A DNA stretch of 64,000 bases from Trematomus loennbergii (Eukaryota; Chordata; Actinopteri; Perciformes; Nototheniidae). The stretch is from contig JAAOOA010000534.1 in the NCBI GenBank assembly GCA_012861695.1, positions 196,001-260,000 on the forward strand, written 5' to 3'. Within the stretch, counting starts at the first letter, position 1, and every line of letters begins with the position of its first letter. Of this stretch, positions 46,194-59,389 are shown piece after piece. The notes under the pieces were generated by a model. The model ran no database searches and was not told the DNA's origin. It saw nothing but the letters and a program-made list of their open reading frames with translations. The position numbers and the translations under genes are program-made.

Positions 46194-47000
46194 AGGAGAG
46201 GTGTCATGGCCATTTCCACTGATCATAATTCCATTGTTGAGGTCTACTAAAATAGATTTATTTTGTGCATTTTTCCAAACTCACATTGGTTTCTCAAACA
46301 GCATCTCTGTAAACTACGTGTATTCACTGAATTTCACTCTCTGCCTTTAACGGCTCGTTGTAGCTCCCAAAGCTCCAGCCCTCACCCTCCCTGTGAGCAC
46401 AGTGTGCTCTGATTGGTCGGGACGTTGTGAATCGCGCTGAGCTCCGGGAGGTGTTGTTTCCTTGTTTAGGATACATAGCGAAACACAGCCAAACTCATCC
46501 TGAGCACACACAAACTCACAGCCGAAGTAAAAACAATAAGTGTGGCTTGATATTGAGTAAGAAAAAGGTTGATAAACGCTGTGAGAATGGGTCTGCAGAG
46601 AGAATTTCGCCGCGATCCCAACTGTCTGTTATCAGCCTGCAGCCAGGGAGGAGAAATCAGCTGAGCTGCCTGTGTGTGAGGAAGTCCGTGGATTGGTCAA
46701 TTTGGACCAATCAGCGGGGCTTAACGTAACGGCTCCGCGGACGTAACGTAACGGCTCCACGGATTGGTCCATTTCGTTCCGGGTACGGCTTGACATCATG
46801 CCGTACCCGGAAGAATCAAATGGACAATGACGTATCTCCAACGAGGCGTTTTGGGGAGGTATTTTCTGTGTTAGAGTTTTACTCTCTATAGGGTGTACTT
46901 TGAGGGTTTTGACTCTGCACACCGTTTAGTTTACATACATATAAACCTTCATAACACACAAGGGGACGGGTAATAACCGGAAAAGCATGACACCTCTCCT
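46194..47000. mobile_element. TTAA MITE family D, 807 bp
   Basis: Ends AGGAGAGGTGTCATG and CATGACACCTCTCCT, flanked by TTAA (46190-46193, 47001-47004). The GC-richer core has an inverted GGGTACGG/CCGTACCC pair near 46780-46810. Confidence 0.88.
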
Positions 47001-47004
47001 TTAA

Positions 47005-48063
47005 TTGTTCAAATCCGCCTCACCTGAACCTATACAGGATCTCAATACTTGTGTACTACATGTATTTGTGTGGATGTGTCGCAGCAAGAGACACAAACAC
47101 ACACTTGACCTGACTTTCGATCAGACGTACTGTGTTATCTTTTGGGAATATAACGTGTCATGAAGCTAAATTCTGGTCAAACGCTTCTGCTGCACTCGAC
47201 ACCAGAGGATTATAGATGGAGGATTGACGGGCTGTTTGTGTGTAATCAGGCTCCTGAGGACTGGAGGAGTCAGACTCTCCTGATGCCTCCATGAGAGCCA
47301 ACATTATCCTCACTGTGCTGTAAATAAACTATCAACAACCTCCAGTGCAGTGGTGGGAAGAAAACTATTACATTTAGACAAGTATTTTATGTGTAAGTAC
47401 TTAAATAGTACTTTCATTATACTTTACCTGAGTCACTTGATCTCTTTTTATGCTCCAAATACTTCTTCTCCACTTCTACTACTCCCACAATTCTTGGAGG
47501 AAAATATTGTACATTTTACTCCACTAAATGTATTGACAATAGTAACTTTGTACATAAACATATGACAACTTGTAGTGCCTGTGTGTTGCATTATTTGACC
47601 ACTAATCAACCAAGTATTTTAGATGGTTTTAAAGTGGGCTAAACATGATCATATTTCATATAGTACTTTACTACTTATATATCAAGTATAGTACACATAG
47701 ACAATAAATACAATTAGCTGAACATTGACAAAGTACAACATTGGCAATACAATAGTAAAAGAATATCCACAATACTGTGAACATTCTGCCTTACTTTTGA
47801 TATATTTGATTGTAAGACTGTTACTTGTAATTGAGTATTTTAAGACCATAGTATTTCTACTTTTACTTCAGAGTACTTCATCCACATCTGCAGATTTCAC
47901 GTGTGAGCAAGTGGTAAAACATAATCACAAAAAAGTACTTATTGTAGGCTACTCAGCAACATTTGGAATTGTCTTCTTGTTGTAATGTTATACTATACTG
48001 TGTTCTTTATTAAGAGTGAAGGTCCTGTAATCAACACCAAAGTGAATTTACTATCTATGTATT
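47005..48063. other. Spacer with AGTAC-type repeat
   Basis: AGTAC-type sequence at 47346-47890. The block 47160-47340 is unique and unassigned. Confidence 0.4.
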
Positions 48064-48068
48064 ATCAG

Positions 48069-49185
48069 TGTGGGGGAAACTTCTGTAGCAACAGGACTCA
48101 GAGAGACACGAGGAGAGCTGGAGCTTTGATGGCAAACACTGACGGTTTATTTGGAGCTTCGGCCGGAGAATTCACACGACATGTCACGAGCCACGAGTTG
48201 ACCACACGGTAGAGATGCCAAAACAATTCTGAAGAACTCTTCTGTAGTTCCAAGTTTTAACTAGTTCGGAGTGTAATAATCAACATTCTTTATCAGCGAG
48301 ACTAAAACAATATGGACCATGAATCTAACTAGAGCTGTCGTCCATAGAAAAGAATGTGCGCCAGGGAACCTACGTTCCTAAAAAGAAGGGCTTCTAGATG
48401 TCCCTGAACAATAAACTATCTCATGGCAGCTTGTGCTCGGTCATAAGCTGGCAACAACAATGCGCCCAAGCTGCCCCTCCTTAAGAGAGATAGCAGCAAT
48501 ACCCAAGGCCGTAGACCAGGGGTGTCAAACTCAAATACACAGTGGGCCAAAATAAAAAAATGGGTACTAGTCGAGGGCCGGACTGGTTCAATGTTTATTG
48601 CAAAATGTATTGAAATGAACTTATTGCACATATTAAACCTGGAACTAACAAAGCTTAAATTATTGCCTATAAAAACAACATTAAACATTAAATAATCAGT
48701 TGCATTCATTTCTTATGGCTCTATCTGCCGAGTCATTTCTTATGATTACATTTTTCCACAGCTTCAAAAAACAATTCCCCTCAAAGAAAAAAAAAACATG
48801 CCCTGTTGTCTCAAGAAACAAAGTGCAGAAGGAAACATCCATGTAAACTCAGTGTGCTGCTCTGTGATGCTAGTTCAAGCCAGATACTTGGCATCTCATC
48901 TTGGGGGCAAGTTCATCAATGTTTGGGGTCAGGCTCTGAGCTGAGGAGATCCTCAGGATTGAGTGAAGGTGTGCGTGCAATATACCGGCGGGCCAGATCT
49001 AATAGTAATTACAAATTATCCTGCGGGCCGAAATTAAATCCACCACGGGCCTGATTTGGCCCCCGGGCCTTGAGTTTGACACATGTGCCGTAGACCTATG
49101 CCATGGGAAAGGAGACAGTGAAAAGAGAAAATGATGAACTGTGTCAAAGGTTGAATACCTACTGTAAGCAAATGATTCCCCAACA
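48069..49185 (+). mobile_element. Solo LTR with nested hAT-like element
   Basis: Same LTR family as 30933-31417: starts TGTGGGGGAAACTTCTGTAG, ends ATGATTCCCCAACA, with exact 5-bp duplication ATCAG (48064-48068, 49186-49190). Without the insertion it is about 538 bp. Confidence 0.9.
48517..49087. mobile_element. 571-bp hAT-like element nested in the LTR
   Basis: Exact 8-bp duplications CCGTAGAC (48509-48516, 49088-49095). Ends CAGGGGTGTCAAACTC and GAGTTTGACACATGTG. Confidence 0.92.
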
Positions 49186-49529
49186 ATCAGAAAAATGCAC
49201 TTTACAGTTCTCACTATGAATGGCCTATAGTCCTGCTGCATTATATCATAATGTTGAATTATTATCACTCATTTCTAATAGTTATATCAATAATGTAATG
49301 TTATAGCTCGTTGCAGTGCAGCTTATTCCATCTATTCTTTTCTCTGTTGGGGGATGTATTCTTTATATAACCAAAAGACACATTACTCATATACTAGAGT
49401 ATTTGAAGACCAATTTTCTTCTACTTGTACTTCAGTAAACGATCTGTGCTTCCTCTCCTCCGGGCTGGGTGTATATCTGCCTGTCTGTCTCTCTCTGTCT
49501 CACCCTCGATGATTATTCTCTCTTTATTT

Positions 49530-49735
49530 CAGCTCAGTGCGCTTTTGGACACCTATAATTGGCAATAAAAAAGATAAAGCGCTCTCTCCAGTCCGGTGAG
49601 GGTCATGTAATAGAAAAAGCACAAAAGTCCATAATTGTGAAATATTTCCCCTGCAGGGCCAACAGCTCTCTGGCAGCTCGGCCCGATAATGTGCAGGAGA
49701 GGACCGTCTCTCATTTAAAACAAACACCACGGGGA
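49530..49735. other. Possible conserved noncoding element
   Basis: Non-repetitive, with ATAATTGGCAATAAAAAAG, CATAATTGTGAAATATTTCC and CTCTGGCAGCTCGGCC, the look of a conserved enhancer. Only a comparison can decide. Confidence 0.2.
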
Positions 49736-49757
49736 GGGACGCGCATGATCTATGATC

Positions 49758-49763
<6 letters not shown>

Positions 49764-49832
<69 letters not shown>

Positions 49833-49872
49833 CACACACACACACACAACACACACACACACACACACCACA
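49764..49872. repeat. CA microsatellite
   Basis: Interrupted (CA)n. Confidence 0.95.
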
Positions 49873-50059
49873 CCTGAGCATTTGCAGTATTCCTAAACTA
49901 AAAGCGAAGTGGAGTGTTTATAATCTTTAGTTTTCATTCCACTGTATTTTGTCAACAACGCTCAATTTTGCTCATTCTGACTCTTATTCTATTTCATTTT
50001 CAACATTTTACTTCTTTTAACATCCTATAAACACAGTTTGATAGGTTCATTAAATTGGC

Positions 50060-50530
50060 CCTATGATGCTTATTTGGGTTTCCTCTTTCCAGTGGTGTGT
50101 TATATAGGTTTTTGTGCATGTTAATGGTCTGCAAAGGCTAAAATCCCCGTGTTCCCTTCAGAGGAGGTTTCTCACCCACACTTCTTGCCTGAAAAATCTC
50201 CATTAGACTCCTTTGTTTACTTTCGTGACATAGTGACATCACTATGTAAGACTTGTGCTTCTATTGGCTAGCGCTCCAACACATTGTACGTGATAGGCTA
50301 AGGGGCGGGACATCTCTAAGTGGTTGACCAATCACAACAGAGCCGGCCAGCTAACCAATCAGAGCAGACTGGGCTCTGGTTTCAGACAGAGGGTGAAAAG
50401 AGGTGCTGCAGCACAGGCAGTATGAGACAAATAAAGAGCTTTTTAAATAAAGCACGGAGACATGTCAGAGTAGAGACACTACATACTGATATGAACCTGA
50501 AAATGAGCAAATTAGCATCCTAATTTTGGT
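50060..50530. repeat. MITE-like dispersed repeat
   Basis: GGCCCTATGATGCTTATTTG start, inner TTTGCAGACCATT relative (reversed), several CCAATCA/GATTGGC motifs and AT-rich end. Boundaries are uncertain. Confidence 0.35.
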
Positions 50531-51580
50531 CAATTGCTTGTAACGTACTTCGAAGTGCATTTGATTTGCTCGAAAGATGCTGTGTGAAAAGGTTTGATTG
50601 ATTTATTGAAAAAAAATGGAATGAAATGAAACTTTATATTACAAGTAGTAACATGTTGTAATAGCCTTTATCTAGAAATAATTATTCAATTGTACCTTAT
50701 GAATGTGACATAGACGCACACATTACGCACTGTATTGTGACAAATTGCTAATATTCCCAGAAGTTAAATATTACTATAGTGGGTGAGGTAAGCTGGTAAT
50801 ATAATTTATTTCCCATTACTCAGGTAGACTATTTATTTGCTGTGTCATGATACATTAGCTGCACAGTAAACCACATTTGCCATATAAAAACAACAATGAT
50901 TTATAAGCACAATTAAAACAAAATATACTGTCATACGAAGGGTACAAGGTGTTTCTGTGAAATATATAAGCCACATTAAACCTGCACCTGTCACTTTACA
51001 TCAGCGGGAAATACTGTATGTCATTATGTTTTACATGAGCGGGAAATATGTCATTATGTTCTATAAAGAATAACTGACTCTTATAATAAACACTAATCTG
51101 ACGCCTCACAGAAAAACAAGATAAAATACTTTATAAAGTTACACAGAACTTTCCATGGCAGTATATTTCCATGAAAGCCACGTCGATATGTATCTATTAT
51201 CTTTATTTATGATTTAAATTACATCAATTCATCTTCTTAGAAAGCATTTAGGGAAATGCTGTTTTAATGGGCAAAAGGGATGTGGTAATGCAAACAGAGG
51301 AAACACAAATGTAGAAAAATATCTGGCAGTGAGAGCAGAGCAAGTTAATATTTCAAATGACAATCTTTTACAGCCGCAAGGGAGCTCATATAAACTCAAT
51401 TATTGTAACGGCAGCAATAAAATCAGATATTCACAGACTGCAGAGGAGCTGCACACGATATGGAGAAGTCAGTGGTGGATTAGAAAACACAACAGTAGGA
51501 AAATTACATTCGTTTTTAGCCAGGCTTTAGTGGGTGGTAATGACTGTCCAACATTTTGCTCAGGACTCAAATATCTCAGC
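50531..51580. other. Unannotated spacer
   Basis: Unique AT-rich DNA; 51310-51560 looks evolutionarily constrained by composition only. No exon signal. Confidence 0.3.
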
Positions 51581-51584
51581 ATTT

Positions 51585-51791
51585 ACATTACATTACATTA
51601 CATGTCATTTGTTAGATGCTTTTATCCAAAGCGACTTACATACATTCAGTACTGTGGACAATCCCCACAGGAGCAATTTGGGGTGAAGTGTCTTGCCCAG
51701 GGACACAACGACATGCTGACTGCAGTGGGACTCGAACTTGCTACCCCCTGATACGAAGTCCAGCACACTACCCACTGAGCCACAGCCGCCC
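51585..51791 (-). mobile_element. tRNA-derived SINE, full length
   Basis: Minus strand starts GGGCGGCTGTGGCTCAGTGG (box A, 51771-51782) and has box B GTTCGAGTCCC (51727-51737), followed by a conserved body and an ATTACATTACA tail. A shorter, more worn copy is at 63709. Confidence 0.9.
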
Positions 51792-52090
51792 ATTTACAGG
51801 AAGGACTGACATAATATTGTGTACAAGTATTGAAGGATATTCAAGGATCATTTGACAGGATCATGATACAAAATGCAGTTGGCCTCAGATCTCGATGGGA
51901 ATGGTTAGCGTATCATATGCACGCAAAATCGGACTTCTGCGTATCTATTGAACGCATTTCCAATGTGTAAAGTCGTGTCATTTGTACGCAGACTGAAGAG
52001 AGTGGGTTGATTTGACCACATATCAGGGATCAGGGTCTTCAGTGGAATAAAGCTTGAGCTGTGCAGGGATGAGCGGCCATCTTATCATAC

Positions 52091-52194
<104 letters not shown>

Positions 52195-52318
52195 TGGCTC
52201 TGAAATGTACACACCTCACTTCATCATCAAACTGGACAGGAATGAATACTTCATCTGCGGAGCCCTGCTGGCCAGCACAGGTGTTCCTCATTCCCCTTAA
52301 TTGGGTCTGTTACTGTCC

Positions 52319-52361
<43 letters not shown>

Positions 52362-52655
52362 TGTGTGTGTGTTGTAAGGCAAGGTCATTTTCTCTTTACT
52401 CTTTAGTTTAGCAGCTGCACAGAGCAAGCATTCAAAATACCAGGACCCTTAAACTAAAGCAAATTAAATCCATTCAGCCATCATCATGTGTATATCTGTA
52501 GCTACACTTGTGCTTTTTTCCTACTATGCAAAACCAAAACACTAGAGTCTATTTTGGGGGGGGGGGGTTCCAGGGTTTGATAGAGTCCATCATCCCTGTA
52601 AATACTAATTATGCTCACCCATGGTCCATCTAACCAGGGGATTTCACCTGAAATG

Positions 52656-52703
<48 letters not shown>

Positions 52704-52789
52704 TTGTGTGTTGTGTGTGTGTGTGTGTGGTGTGTTGTGTGTGTGTGTGTGTGTGTGTGTACAGACCATATACAATATACACACATTGT

Positions 52790-54570
52790 AAACCAAATAT
52801 ACCTTTTGCAACATTTGCACTAATGCACATGATGAAGCTACGTTGTTGATGTACTGAATTACATAATTTGTTTTGTTGTCCATATTTGTGCTGTTGCATG
52901 CTAGGGTAGTGCTAGAAACTGTTATAATATGCTGCTATTCAACCCTTTTTTTGGGGTCAAATGGCTGAGGTTTTATCTCAATCTGACTTCCTATTTGACA
53001 TTACGGTTAAATATATAGTTTAACTTTTTTATATGAGTTTATTTCACATGTACAGTGCGCATTAATAAACATTTCTGTAAAGACGCCATGAGTTAGCCAA
53101 CAGGGTATTTGTCATCTGTTGTCCCTGGACAGATGTTATAAGTAAAGTCACCCCTAAAAACATATTTAAAATAATAAGTTAATACAATCATTAAAAGCAT
53201 GCAACATAGATGCTTATATAACAAAAAAGCTCATAAAACCAATAAATAAAACATGTATTTAATACCTGAGTTCAGTGATCTAAAACAGCAGGCTTTTTTT
53301 CACAGCAGATATTTCTACCTGTCGTAGTAAAAAAGGCAGGTGTGGATAATAACACTGATTATGTCAAACTTCATTCCAGCTGCTTCAGGTTCAGTTTCAG
53401 GGTCTTGTTATTTTGCATGTTGGCTCGCTGTCAAACTGCGATGACTTACGGGCACACTTTAATAGAACCAAGTCATGCAATTCAAATGCAAATTGCTTTA
53501 TTTTCCGTGGGGAGTTTCGTTTGTGCGGTGGACAAATGGGACATGTAAAACATAAAAAAATCTAATTCAGACACAAAGCTTTGGATAAAAACAGGAGGAC
53601 CAGCCGGGGGCCGTGATAGAGCAGCAGTGTGATACAGTGCTGGTGTTTGTGTTTGAGTCATTATTAAAATTGTATTAGCAACACCTGTGCTTTTCTTACA
53701 ATAACAAGTTAAATATCTGCTGTAAAAATGGCATTATGGATGGCAAATGCTTATATTTAGACGTTAAAAAATACATATTTAAAGTTTCAAAGATGTGGGT
53801 GTGTTCAGTGTAAGAACCAGGATCCTTGACAGTAAAATTACAGTAACAGAAAAGTTAAATAACAGAAAGTTTTGAGCATTTTAATTTGAGTTTAAGACAC
53901 AGAGTGAGCACATTTTTCAGAAAATAAGGACATTTTGTGTGGTTCCTTTCTTTTTTTAAACACTGTGAAAGGGTTAAAACTTGGTCTAAGGGCTAATGTT
54001 AATATTAGGTTTGCGTTAAGGATTCAGGGAATGCATTATATAAATTACGTACAAAAATGTTGGGTTTTTTGTGTGTCTTTTACCTTAGGACGATCTAGAG
54101 AAAGAAACCAAGACAGTTGGTGGATTTGATTACCACTTCTGGATTAGCCTACCTCACATAGAGAAGGACAACATTGCAACACAAGTATCATCTAATTTTA
54201 ACATTACATTTTGTATCTAATTGATTTGTTCAAGTTTATTATTGAAGATGCTGTCCTGCGTGCATTTAGTCTTTGATTATGAACAGCCCAGCGAAACAAA
54301 GTAGTATTAGCCTGTTTTACCTAATGATATTGAAATATAAATAACACAACATTATCAGCATCAAAACAAAGGTAACATTGATATTCAAAAGAGACACAAA
54401 AATGACAAATTCTTGTATCAAAACCTCCGATAAATCAGAGTTAAAAAAAATGTCTTCAATGAATCAAAGGCTGGTGAGTTGAGGCTCTTTTCCACATCTG
54501 TCAGAAACGTTCACAGATGTTATTTATAGCTCACCTTATCTATGCCTGTTTCCTCTCCTCTCTCACTCTG
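52790..54570. other. Unannotated spacer
   Basis: AT-rich, short open frames without splice support. Confidence 0.3.
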
Positions 54571-54576
54571 TCACAG

Positions 54577-54725
54577 ATACTGGGATCACAGCAGCTCAGA
54601 GTCAAATCACCAGCAGTCAGGAGAGGAGCATGGAGAGGACCGAACCACCGCAGACAGACACACAGAGACACCGTCTGATGTTCCCTGAGATCACATTTAT
54701 AAACGCATCTGCCAGATGGATGTGA
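54577..54725 (+). other. Weak terminal-exon candidate
   Basis: A long pyrimidine tract ending CACTCTGTCACAG is followed by two open frames: one ends TETPSDVP with TGA at 54686, the other ends FINASARWM with TGA at 54723. Both are hydrophilic and neither is recognised. No AATAAA was found nearby. It may simply be a fortuitous acceptor. Confidence 0.15.
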
Positions 54726-54789
54726 TTCAGCTTGATTGAATCCTCTAACAACTGGAACGTCTGGAAAGTACACAGTTGTGAGCGAAAAA

Positions 54790-56160
54790 TCTACAGAGTA
54801 ATTGTTACATGTAATATACAAATATATTTTGTAATATACAATGTATAAACAGAAAATGGTGTATTTTCATTCAAGTAGAAGTTGCTGAAACTCTGTGTAT
54901 GTTTTAAGAAAATGAAATCAGTATGTATCAAACATAGGACTTTGATTGACAGTAACATAAGATAACATATTGTTTTGACTGTCCATTTACAATTAATGAG
55001 CCTTTTGTTGAATGTGGTTTTATGTTTTTCTACCAAAGGACTTTTATTTGAATGTCAGGTATTCCAGGTCTGACATTAGAAAAAGGTCTTCACATGCAAA
55101 GTTGAATGCCACCAATGCTAAAGTTTGGGCATGGTTATTAGAGTCTGTCTGTGCTCTTCAACTTCGGGGGGAGATTTAAGCAAATTCACTTTTCAAAACG
55201 GAGCCCCATTATTTTCAGAATTGTTAAGGTTAGTTAAGTTTTCCCTTTCCAATGGATCTTGTTGCTTCACTGCACGACTTTAAAGACCAAGTATTTGTAA
55301 GTAAAATGTTCTTTAACCTAACTTTTTTATGTCTCTGAAATCCACACTTCCACACATCCTGCTGACAAATTATCCAGTTCAAGTATTATCATGTATGTGA
55401 ATGCACCCTCCGACTATACTGAACATGTGACATCTTAACATTGCAGTCCATTCACCTTAGTACGGACATGAGTTGTGCGAGATTTAATTTATTTTGCCCT
55501 CTTGGATTGAACCCATTTGTGCCTGCAACTGAAATATTGAATTGAGTTTTAATATTCACCATCGGTCAAACCATTTGGCTGACAAGTGGGTTTCTCTAAA
55601 GCAGTATATTTAGTCTTTATGGGTATGGTACTACTGTTTTCCTTTATATTTCATTATATTTCATAAGAATTAGATATTAGATATCCCACTTGCCCTAAGC
55701 CCATGGAAAATGGCTGTATTACAGATAGAACAGGGGGCACAAACAAGTATGTGGTGTCTTTGAACTTTTAACAAGTTGAATATCGCAAGAGATGCACACA
55801 TATGTGTAAAATAAATCATATTGAAGAGATTTAGTAAACTAAATGTTATTGTTTTCTTTTTTTTTATAAAATCCAGACTTTGACTATTGGTTAAACATTC
55901 ATTTTTAATCTACAAATGTTAAAGGTTTACTGTTAGATAATTGCCCAAGGGATATCCATACCAGATTTAAAGCTTTTAGACAATTTACAACAAATATTCT
56001 GGAATTTTTAGATATCATAGGTCTAGTTTTGGGCACAGATGTGTACATATAAAGGATTGCAGGGTTCTTAACCAGAAAAGACAATAACAAGAGACATATC
56101 CTCTACCTTTAACCGTTTTGTGCCCAATCTGATTTATCTTGGGACTTATTTTGTGAACAA
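54790..56160. other. Unannotated spacer
   Basis: AT-rich; nothing recognised. Confidence 0.35.
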
Positions 56161-56265
56161 CATATTGATCCTCTCTGTTGAAGGAGGTTTAAATCGGATC
56201 ACCGCTAGATGTCGATGTGCTCTCTGATCCACTGATTCAGATGCATGATTGACAGCTGCACTTAT

Positions 56266-56384
56266 CCCGCCCCTTTCACCTTACTGTCCAATCAGCGATT
56301 ACGTTGCTTTGTTGTCGTACGTGCGCTGACAGCGGAACTGAACAACGAGAGGGGAGCCTGTCTGCCATAAACCAACACAATAAG
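56266..56384 (+). promoter_or_regulatory. Candidate promoter and untranslated first exon of a gene leaving the window
   Basis: A CpG-richer island in AT-rich surroundings, with GC box CCCGCCCC (56266-56273), CCAATCAGCG about 20 bp later, and a GC-rich stretch ending CACAATAAG|GTACAT, a donor-like site at 56385. No TATA box is seen. The following 7.6 kb contains only transposons, so its coding exons would be beyond 64000. Confidence 0.3.
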
Positions 56385-56397
56385 GTACATTTGAAGA

Positions 56398-57520
56398 CAT
56401 ACAGCCTTATTTGATCATTTTCACAGATGCATATACGTGTGTATTTTTTTTCCTATTATTTAGCTGGATAAATGGTGTGATTTAAACCACTAGAACGGAT
56501 TAAAATGAACTGAGGCCTAGTGTCAGCGGATAAGTGAAGCCTGGCGTTTGGTTAGCCGTTAGCAGCACAGCTAGCATGACACACTGAGCTCGATGCAGCT
56601 AACACGCATTTTAGAGAGAACTCTTACTATTAAAAACATATTCCTATGTGAAGCGAAATATATGTTTGTTATGTTGAGCACTTCATCTGTCATTTTTATT
56701 AATGTCTGGTGACATGCAAGGTGATTTAGCGGTGCAGCTAACGTTAGCGTTTATATAGGGACAATCAGGGAGTTCAAATACTTGTATCATTCACTTCAGA
56801 ATCAGAATACATGTCTTCGTCCTACAGAGGGGACATTTACATTGTTAATATTAATTAAGAAGCATGCATCAAATATTCAGAATCAAGTTTATTGCCAAGT
56901 ACGTTTACACAGGAATTTACTTTGGTGTCTGGTAGTGCAAACATTAACAATCTAATAAAATAGGTAATAATTAAAGGTAAAAGTAGAAATTACACAGTTT
57001 ACAATTCACAAAATACACATCCAGTACCACTTACAATTGTGAGAATACAGCCAGGTGATAGTATTGAAAGTGGAAGTGTATTGCACAGTTATTTACAGAT
57101 GTATTACAGTATATAAGTTGACTTGTCTAGCTAAGGGACATTACTTAATTCCTTGATCACAACATCAAAGCGACTTAATGTTTTGATCATTTCAAAATGT
57201 AAGACAGTTATTGAAACCGTAAAGAGTGGATATCTATCAATGTATTTTGCTAATAACTCAAATCTCTGTCTATTCTTATTTGAGACTTTTTCCTTTTATC
57301 TGCACTCCCTGGGCTGGTAGTTGATGTGGACTGAAAGCAAAAGTAAAATTATATTTTTTTCTGAAATGTTACTCAAATTACATATCACTGTATTACTTAA
57401 TACGTGAATAACTCAAAACTTTGTGAGACCCAATCTATTTCCTTAATTATTTGATATAATATGAACTTTTCTGTGCGGAAGTCCTAATAATTGTCTCCTG
57501 GTGTGACATTATGTTTAATG
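56398..57520. other. Spacer with retroelement tails
   Basis: TTCAGAATCAGAATACATGT (56798) and AATCAAGTTTATTGCCAAGT (56881) are common teleost retroelement tails. No exon. Confidence 0.4.
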
Positions 57521-57528
57521 ATAATATT

Positions 57529-58312
57529 TAGGGATGTCCCGATCACCTTTTTTTGCTCCGATCCGATTCCGATCATTTGATTTTGACAATCTGCCGATAC
57601 CGATTTTTCCCGATCCGATCTTTATGCAATGCATTAAGAGAAAAAAAAGGTAACAGATAACGGCTGATCATCCAACGCGATGAATTCAGCTATCTTGGCT
57701 GTTATTTTTTTGGCCTTTTCACTGTTCTGGGGTAGTTTCTCTTTCCTTTTAAAAGTCTCTGAAAGTGTCTGTTGTTTCAGTGCCGTTACCCGAGTGGCCG
57801 CTGTGTACTCGTCGTGTTGTTGTTGGTGTTTGTATTAGATTGGTCGTGTTGAACGTAGCTCTGTTCTTTCCACCACGCGGAACCTCCGCCTTGCAAACAT
57901 TGCATCTGGCTGTTACACTGCCTTTGCTTTCAATTTTATAATACTTCCAAACTCCTGACATTTTCTCTGTCCCGACTCCCGAGTCACCAGCTGAACGTAG
58001 CCTCTCGTTAGCTTACTGCTACTATTAGACACTGCGCCCTGCCCACTCTGTTGCCAGATTTGAGAGAAATAAGCAACCAGGTCTATGAAAACAAGCCCAA
58101 AAGAAGCAACACATACATGATGTTGTGTAATTTTAAACCAAAACTAAGGCCTCAGGATGACTTTAAGACGTAAACATGGTCATTTTTGTTTTGTAACATT
58201 TTTTTTTTTTTTATATTTTATAAAAAAAAAAAATTTCTCCCGATTCCGATCTTTTGAAAATCACGTGATCGGCTCCGATCCCCGATAACGTGATCGGATC
58301 GGGACATCTCTA
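57529..58312. mobile_element. 784-bp hAT element with BED-finger remnant
   Basis: Exact 8-bp duplications ATAATATT (57521-57528, 58313-58320); ends TAGGGATGTCCCGATC and GATCGGGACATCTCTA. Minus-strand frame from 57961 reads MSGVWKYYKIESKGSVTARC and NVCKAEVPRGG, a BED-type zinc finger as in ZBED/hAT transposases. The catalytic part is gone. Confidence 0.93.
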
Positions 58313-58541
58313 ATAATATTTAATTCAGAGATTGTCAGACAGAGTAGAAATGTATGCTCAACCATTATCAACTTGTTTTAAATATTTCCCTACAACAATA
58401 GTAATCAATATCAATTTCAATTTACAATCATGTTATTGCCCTACTAAATGATCTACACATAGGGACTTTTCATAAAAGTTTGGGTTATTTTCATTATAAT
58501 AAGTATGAAACCTGATTGAACTAATAACTATCTTTACATAT

Positions 58542-59375
58542 TAGGGATGGGAACGATTAATCAAATATTCGAAATTATTCAGGTATGGGAATATGAGTTA
58601 TGAATATTCTTTAATAAAAAAAATTTGGGAGGGGTGCCTAAGTTGATTACATATTATCAAATGGAATAATTCAATGTATACGACAGTGCCATAGCTAAGT
58701 GTGTTAGGTCTAAAGGTGTGTTTTGCTCCGCTCACCGGTCCCTCACAGCGGGCAGAGCTGCAGGTGCTGATCTCTCTCTCGCGTCCGGTTATACTTCACT
58801 CGCGTTTATGTCCAAATCCATCAGATCTAGCTAGTTCTAGCTAATGATATGGCTGCTGCCCCTCCCTACACGCAGATCACGCAGACTCAAACCTCATCTT
58901 ATGCCCAAATTCCAGTTGAGAGGGTCTTCTCTACAGCTGGCCTGATTGTGAATCGCCTCCGCACCGCCTCTCCCCTGAGTAGACATGCTCATATTCTTAA
59001 ACAAGAATGAGTATTGAATAGCTGCATTCTGTGCATAGGCCCTGTTACAGGTTGTTGATCTCTGTTGTGATAGGGTTACGTTACCCTAACCCGTTATGTT
59101 GGTCGTATATGATCCCTCTTTAATTAAAAAAACAAGTTATGTTTTAAGCATGAAAGCTGTAGGCCTATAGCTGTCAACTGTTCAAACTGTGATCACCACA
59201 TCACATTTGACAAATTCGACTTGGTTTCTATACTTATTTCAACATTTTTTTTTTTTTTTATTTGTAAAATTTTTTCCCACATTTATTTGGGATATGTACA
59301 TTTCGGTTAATCGGTTAACCGTTTTTTGGGGGTCGAATATTCGAATATACATTTGCTTTCAAATTCCCATCCCTA
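58542..59375. mobile_element. 834-bp hAT element with dimerisation-domain remnant
   Basis: Exact 8-bp duplications TTACATAT (58534-58541, 59376-59383); ends TAGGGATGGGAA and TTCCCATCCCTA. Around 58910-59010 (+) the frame QIPVERVFSTAGLIVNRLRT, then ASPLSRHAHILKQE and stop, is the hAT C-terminal dimerisation motif. Confidence 0.93.
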
Positions 59376-59389
59376 TTACATATGCATAG

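Noticed and set aside
51727..51791. tRNA gene from box A and box B
   Set aside because: The following body and TTACA-rich tail match a second copy at 63709, so it is the head of a SINE rather than a functional tRNA.
52201..52280. Trypsin-like fragment (PHFIIKLDRNEYFICGALLA) next to a GT tract with a donor-like end
   Set aside because: Resembles the start of a serine protease domain, but there is no acceptor AG upstream, no following His-bearing exon, and the Gly-Gly of CGG is replaced. Too short to call.
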